A stretch of 38,818 nucleotides of DNA, from assembly GCF_900115495.1 (NCBI RefSeq), contig NZ_FOWR01000029.1, positions 1 through 38,818 on the forward strand, written 5' to 3'. Origin of the DNA: Enterovibrio norvegicus DSM 15893. GTDB lineage: Bacteria > Pseudomonadota > Gammaproteobacteria > Enterobacterales > Vibrionaceae. Shown piece after piece: positions 34,921-38,818 of this stretch. Made by a program: the position numbers and the translations under genes. Within the stretch, counting starts at the first letter, position 1. Each line of letters starts with the position of its first letter. The notes beneath the pieces are model-generated. The model was not told the DNA's origin. It made no database searches and saw only the letters and a program-made list of their open reading frames with translations.

Positions 34921-36219
34921 TTACCCGACAAGGGCCAACAGCACGCCCGCTGCAACCGCTGAACCCAATACACCGGCAACGTTTGGTCCCATCGCGTGCA
35001 TGAGTAGGAAGTTTTGAGGGTTAGAGTCTAAGCCCACTTTGTTCACTACACGTGCCGCCATCGGTACAGCAGAGACACCCGCAGCACCAATCAATGGGTT
35101 GATGTTGTCTTTGCTGTATTTGTTCAGCAGTTTCGCCATCAATACGCCCGCCGCCGTACCAATACTGAACGCAACCGCGCCGAGCACCAAAATACCCAAG
35201 GTTTCAAGATGCAAGAACTGATCAGCTTGAAGTTTAGAGCCGACAGACAGACCCAAGAAAATGGTCACAATGTTGATCAGTTCGTTCTGCGCCGTATTCG
35301 ACAGACGATCGACCACGCCACTTTCGCGCATTAGGTTACCCAGACAGAACATACCGACCAACGGCGTTGCCGACGGTAAGAAAATAATCGCCATGACCAG
35401 TACGGCCAGTGGGAAGATGATCTTTTCAGTTTTCGAGACGTGGCGTAGTTGCTTCATCTCGATCTTACGTTCTTCTTCTGAGGTAAACAGCTTCATGATT
35501 GGTGGCTGAATGATCGGCACCAATGCCATGTAGCTGTATGCTGCTACCGCAATCGCGCCTAGCAAATCAGGAGATAGCTTACTCGCAAGGAAAATAGCCG
35601 TAGGGCCATCTGCACCACCAATGATTGCAATCGATGCCGCATCCGCGAGCGAGAACTCCATGCCCGGGATCAGGTTCAATAGAATCGCACCAAACAAGGT
35701 CGCGAAAATACCAAACTGCGCCGCAGCACCTAACCACAAGGTACGAGGGTTAGCGATAAGCGCACCAAAGTCTGTCATTGCCCCTACACCCATAAAGATG
35801 AGGAGCGGCGCAATACCCGACGCAATCGCCACGTTGTAGAAAGAATACAGTGTACCGTCAGCAAACTTGGCAGCATGAGCCGCTTCATCTAACTCTTTCA
35901 GTTGATGGAGGTTTGCACCGTCCACTGCCACTTTAATCGCTTCTGGGTTCGCACTGCCGAGACCAAGGATGCGGGCAAATTCGCCCATCACATCTGGACT
36001 CGCGGCGTACAACGCATTTTGAATCGCATTGTTTGCCAAACCAACTTCAGGAATATTGGCAAGAATGGCACCGAAACCGATTGGTAATAGCAAGAGCGGT
36101 TCAAACCCTTTGCGAATCGCCAAATACAACAGCACGCATCCGACAAAGATCATGACCAATTGGCCAATCTGGAAATTGGCAAGACCAGTGCCTTGCCAGA
36201 GGATCAACAAACCTTCCAT
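34921..36219 (-). CDS. oadB: Oxaloacetate decarboxylase beta subunit (Na+ pump)
   Basis: OadB is the membrane subunit that decarboxylates carboxybiotin and exports Na+. The 432 residues have about nine to eleven helices and the family marks [16 protein letters not shown] (with the key Asp that binds Na+) and [12 protein letters not shown]. The C-terminal half includes [19 protein letters not shown] and [20 protein letters not shown]. It lies 9 bp after oadA and is followed by the operon terminator. Confidence 0.97.
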   Translation of the reverse strand: MEGLLILWQGTGLANFQIGQLVMIFVGCVLLYLAIRKGFEPLLLLPIGFGAILANIPEVGLANNAIQNALYAASPDVMGEFARILGLGSANPEAIKVAVDGANLHQLKELDEAAHAAKFADGTLYSFYNVAIASGIAPLLIFMGVGAMTDFGALIANPRTLWLGAAAQFGIFATLFGAILLNLIPGMEFSLADAASIAIIGGADGPTAIFLASKLSPDLLGAIAVAAYSYMALVPIIQPPIMKLFTSEEERKIEMKQLRHVSKTEKIIFPLAVLVMAIIFLPSATPLVGMFCLGNLMRESGVVDRLSNTAQNELINIVTIFLGLSVGSKLQADQFLHLETLGILVLGAVAFSIGTAAGVLMAKLLNKYSKDNINPLIGAAGVSAVPMAARVVNKVGLDSNPQNFLLMHAMGPNVAGVLGSAVAAGVLLALVG

Positions 36220-36228
36220 GTCGCCCTC

Positions 36229-38016
36229 TTAAGCCAGATTCATCAATGGTGAGCCGACAGTCACTGAATCGCCCTCTTTCACCATGACATCTTGAATCAC
36301 ACCAGCACGTGCAGCACGTACTTCAGTTTCCATCTTCATCGCTTCAAGAATAAGCAATACATCGCCTTCCTGAACTTGGTGACCGGTCTTGGCAACCACT
36401 TTGAAGATATTACCCGCAAGTGGCGCAGCAACGGCTTCAGATGCGCCCGCAGACGGTGCAGCAGATGGCGCAGGTGCAGCTTGTGCAGTACTCGGTGCCA
36501 CAGACGTCAATTCACCTTGAGGGCCAACTTCTACATCGTAAACCTGACCGTTCACTTTCACGCTATACGCTTCAGTACCGCCAGCAGATGCAGCAGGTGC
36601 GGGTGCACTTGGTGCCGCTGCAGGCTCAAGGCCTGGCGCAGGTTCAAACGCGTCTGGGTTGCCACGGTTTTTCAGGAACTTCAAACCAACTTGTGGGAAC
36701 AAGGCGTAGGTCAGTACGTCATCAACTTGCGCTTCTGCAAGCAAAATGCCGTCTTCTTTTGATTTCGCAATCAATTCGTCGGTCAGTGTGTGCAGCTCAG
36801 CTTCAAGCAAATCAGCAGGACGGCAAGTGATAGGCTCTTTACCATCCAGAACGCGAGCTTGTAACTCTGCGTTTACTTCGGTTGGTGCTTTACCGTATTC
36901 ACCTTTCAAAACGCCTGCTGTTTCTTTGGTGATGCTCTTATAACGTTCACCCGTGAGCACGTTAATCACTGCCTGAGTACCAACGATTTGAGACGTTGGC
37001 GTGACCAACGGAATGTATCCGAGGTCTTCACGTACACGAGGGATTTCTTGCAGCACCTCGTCCATGCGATCTTGAGCGCCTTGTTCTTTCAGTTGACCTT
37101 CCATATTCGTCAACATACCGCCCGGCACTTGTGCTATCAGAATGCGAGAATCCACACCTTTTAGCTGACCTTCGAACTTGGCATATTTCTTACGAACTTC
37201 GCGGAAATACGCAGCGATAGGTTCAATAGTTTCAAGCTTGAGGCCAGTATCAAACGGAGTATCTTGCAGCATAGCGACAACGGTTTCCGTCGGCGTATGG
37301 CCGTAAGTTTGGCTCATTGAAGAAATGGCTGTATCCAGAATATCGAGACCTGCTTCAACAGCTTTTACTGCGGTTGCAGTAGAAAGACCTGTCGTTGCAT
37401 GACAGTGAAGCGCAAGAGGAATATCACAAGAGGCTTTAATGCGCGTGATCAGCTCTTCTGCTTCGTATGGGCGAAGCAAGCCTGACATGTCTTTGATACA
37501 CAGCGAATGGCAGCCAAGGTCTTCTAAACGCTTCGCCAAATCAGTCCACGTATCAATGGTATGGAAAGGGCTCGTCGTGTAAGACAGCGTACCTTGCGCG
37601 TGAGCGCCTACAGAGACCGCTGTTTTTACCGCTTTTTCAAAGTTGCGCACATCGTTCATCGCATCAAAGATACGGAATACATCCATACCGTTTGCGTGTG
37701 CACGCTCAACGAACTTCTCGACAACGTCATCCGCGTAGTGACGGTACCCTAAAAGGTTTTGACCGCGAAGCAGCATTTGCATCGGGGTTTTAGGCATGGC
37801 TTTTTTCAGCTCGCGCAAACGAACCCAAGGATCTTCACCAAGGAAACGGATGCAAGAATCGAATGTCGCCCCGCCCCACGTTTCTAGAGACCAGTAACCT
37901 ACATCATCCAACGCTGCCGCGATGGGCAACATATCATCAAGACGCATACGTGTCGCAAACAACGACTGATGCGCATCACGCAAGACAACATCTGTTATAG
38001 CGAGTGGCTTAGACAT
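36229..38016 (-). CDS. oadA: Oxaloacetate decarboxylase alpha subunit (carboxyltransferase, biotinylated)
   Basis: OadA moves CO2 from oxaloacetate to biotin. The 595 residues have an N-terminal HMGL-like carboxyltransferase TIM barrel ([28 protein letters not shown] with metal-binding histidines), an assembly domain, an Ala/Pro-rich flexible linker (about 440-520) and a biotinyl domain with EAMKMET, in which Lys561 is the biotin site. It follows oadG by 37 bp and precedes oadB. The linker is rich in alanine and proline as in other OadA. Confidence 0.97.
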   Translation of the reverse strand: MSKPLAITDVVLRDAHQSLFATRMRLDDMLPIAAALDDVGYWSLETWGGATFDSCIRFLGEDPWVRLRELKKAMPKTPMQMLLRGQNLLGYRHYADDVVEKFVERAHANGMDVFRIFDAMNDVRNFEKAVKTAVSVGAHAQGTLSYTTSPFHTIDTWTDLAKRLEDLGCHSLCIKDMSGLLRPYEAEELITRIKASCDIPLALHCHATTGLSTATAVKAVEAGLDILDTAISSMSQTYGHTPTETVVAMLQDTPFDTGLKLETIEPIAAYFREVRKKYAKFEGQLKGVDSRILIAQVPGGMLTNMEGQLKEQGAQDRMDEVLQEIPRVREDLGYIPLVTPTSQIVGTQAVINVLTGERYKSITKETAGVLKGEYGKAPTEVNAELQARVLDGKEPITCRPADLLEAELHTLTDELIAKSKEDGILLAEAQVDDVLTYALFPQVGLKFLKNRGNPDAFEPAPGLEPAAAPSAPAPAASAGGTEAYSVKVNGQVYDVEVGPQGELTSVAPSTAQAAPAPSAAPSAGASEAVAAPLAGNIFKVVAKTGHQVQEGDVLLILEAMKMETEVRAARAGVIQDVMVKEGDSVTVGSPLMNLA

Positions 38017-38053
38017 ACTACATAACTCCTTGTAATTGTATGTTTCGCATCAG

Positions 38054-38296
38054 CTAGCGCTGGCGACTACGATATTTATTCACTGCTGCTGAAATGGCGG
38101 CAATGGTTTCTCCAGGGATTTGCCCGTTATTTTGAGTAGGCGTCGAGGTAGACGCGATTTGTGGGGGCAATTCTTCAGGAACAATGCGGGACATCAATTT
38201 GACCAAGACGATCAAAATGGTGAGAAAAACGAAGACTACCGCCATGCCAGTAAACATGAGCGTAGCAGCTTGCTGGAGTGTACTTCCCAGATCCAT
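38054..38296 (-). CDS. oadG: Oxaloacetate decarboxylase gamma subunit
   Basis: OadG holds OadA to OadB in the membrane and binds zinc near its C-terminus. The 80-residue protein has one helix (about 12-32; LMFTGMAVVFVFLTILIVLV) and a polar cytoplasmic tail ending in NKYRSRQR. The ATG at 38296 has AAAGGAAG upstream; the frame is open to 38344 but lacks support. It is the first gene of oadGAB. Together they drive an Na+ gradient from oxaloacetate during fermentation of citrate or related acids. Confidence 0.93.
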   Translation of the reverse strand: MDLGSTLQQAATLMFTGMAVVFVFLTILIVLVKLMSRIVPEELPPQIASTSTPTQNNGQIPGETIAAISAAVNKYRSRQR

Positions 38297-38358
38297 ATAC
38301 GAGCTTCCTTTGCTTCTAAACTGGCAAACCTGCAGTGTTTGCACAGCACATCAATGCT

Positions 38359-38382
38359 CACAAAATGTGTTTTACATTTTGT
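38359..38382. promoter_or_regulatory. Palindrome upstream of oadG
   Basis: ACAAAATGT (38360-38368), 5 bp, ACATTTTGT (38374-38382) is a perfect 9-bp-arm inverted repeat, 64 bp from the oadG start. It looks like an operator for an unidentified regulator. Confidence 0.5.
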
Positions 38383-38503
38383 TGAGAATTTACTTATTCA
38401 GTTAAGTATGCGGTCAAAATACTAACAATCTACAATAATGACAATCCTGTAATACTGATCATTTCTGCCATTTTCGGCCTCTGACGCAATAAACACGTGC
38501 AAA

Positions 38504-38520
38504 TGTTATCATTTTGTTAA
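38504..38520. promoter_or_regulatory. ArcA-like direct repeat
   Basis: TGTTA at 38504 and TGTTA at 38515 lie 11 bp apart, the known spacing of ArcA-binding direct repeats. The site is about 208 bp from oadG. Plausible for a fermentation gene, but not proven. Confidence 0.4.
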
Positions 38521-38736
38521 CACAAAAAGCGGTAAACCAACCTGGTTCTGTTAAGAAATGATCAACAGATAAAGTAACGGTATGTCAGGGTATTAAGTCG
38601 TTTTTTTGAGGTATAAATCGGGTAAGAATAAGGAAGTCTTCAAAAGACGAGGAACAGTATATTAGATACAGAAAGTTCGCTTTTTGAGATAACACGCAAA
38701 TAAGCAACTTAAATGAATTTTCATGCAGAAAGAAAA

Positions 38737-38813
38737 TGGTGCGCGTGGGAGGATTCGAACCTCCGACCGCCTGGTTCGTAGCCAGGTACTCTATCCAGCT
38801 GAGCTACACGCGC
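38737..38813 (-). tRNA. tRNA-Arg (anticodon ACG)
   Basis: A full 77-nt cloverleaf with encoded CCA. The acceptor stem is GCGCGTG/CACGCGC; D arm GCTC-AGCTGGATA-GAGT; anticodon loop CTACGAA (ACG at 38777-38779 on the complement); T arm GGAGG-TTCGAAT-CCTCC. The body is nearly the same as E. coli tRNA-Arg ACG (argQVYZ), which also lies near yqaB and csrA there. A34 would be changed to inosine, reading CGU, CGC and CGA. Further copies may lie outside the window. Confidence 0.97.
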
Positions 38814-38818
38814 ATTTT

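Larger units (their letters stand above)
38345..38736. other. Upstream region of oadGAB
   Basis: About 390 bp, AT-rich, between tRNA-Arg and oadG. It contains a long palindrome (38359-38382), an ArcA-like direct repeat (38504-38520), and on the minus strand a TTGACC at 38412-38417, with no good -10 at standard spacing. No ORF is credible. A short stem (GTCTT/AAGAC) with T-rich tail on the minus strand near 38633-38650 may be the tRNA terminator. Confidence 0.4.

Noticed and set aside
36440-36640. Repetitive GCA/GCT-rich stretch as a possible DNA repeat
   Set aside because: It encodes the flexible Ala/Pro linker of OadA and has no exact unit period.
36292-36762. 156-codon plus-strand frame, rich in Arg and Cys
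   Set aside because: It is the complement of the Ala/Pro-rich linker of OadA, which explains its odd composition.
38361-38381. CRP site before oadG
   Set aside because: TGTG and ACA halves are too close; the CRP core needs 6 bp between TGTGA and TCACA.
1-38818. CRISPR arrays, transposases, integrases, phage genes, toxin-antitoxin pairs, known defence systems
   Set aside because: None seen in any frame; the few palindromes are single and too short for CRISPR.

Overview
This is a chromosomal segment from a gammaproteobacterium, most likely a member of the Vibrionaceae. Protein families, the pheL/pheA attenuator, the rpsP-rimM-trmD-rplS operon, the oadGAB sodium pump and a Vibrio-type intergenic palindrome all point there; I cannot fix the genus from sequence reading alone. 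Gene order follows two blocks known from Escherichia coli: rrn-clpB-pgeF-rluD-bamD-raiA-pheL-pheA-tyrA-aroF-yfiL, then rplS-trmD-rimM-rpsP-ffh-ypjD-corB (yfjD), and gshA-yqaA-yqaB-tRNA-Arg.

Layout. Positions 1-390 are the upstream part of a leftward rRNA operon: three tandem promoters, a boxB-like hairpin and boxA. 576-4955 holds clpB (with a sigma-32-type promoter), pgeF and rluD, all leftward. 5154-7999 holds bamD, raiA and pheL-pheA rightward. tyrA-aroF runs leftward (8086-10293) below a TyrR-like operator, followed by a YfiL-like lipoprotein, an HdeD-like membrane protein and yjjG. 12779-16335 is the leftward translation/secretion block rplS, trmD, rimM, rpsP and ffh. ypjD and corB run rightward (16696-18895).

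19141-28102 looks like an accessory block set between corB and gshA. It contains a soluble PAS-PAS chemoreceptor like BdlA, a leftward LacI regulator with a glucose/mannose-type (GtsABCD-like) ABC importer, a divergent DUF1479/YbiU-family putative dioxygenase, and an SLT-fold lipoprotein. The luxS gene, usually beside gshA in E. coli and Vibrio, is not in this window. 28258-34785 is gshA, a two-domain M16 zinc peptidase lipoprotein, yqaA, yqaB and an MDR oxidoreductase. 34921-38296 is oadGAB, and the window closes with a leftward tRNA-Arg(ACG).

How the parts work together. pheA, tyrA and aroF are the entry and two branch enzymes of phenylalanine/tyrosine synthesis; the sequence shows phenylalanine attenuation at pheA and a tyrosine-type operator at aroF. 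The LacI regulator, the ABC importer and the DUF1479 protein share one intergenic region with a perfect 12-bp palindrome, suggesting one sugar- or sugar-derivative-responsive regulon. OadGAB would couple oxaloacetate decarboxylation to Na+ export. I see no transposase, integrase, phage gene, CRISPR array or defence system. The most unusual material is the regulator/transporter/DUF1479 cluster and several unexplained intergenic inverted repeats.
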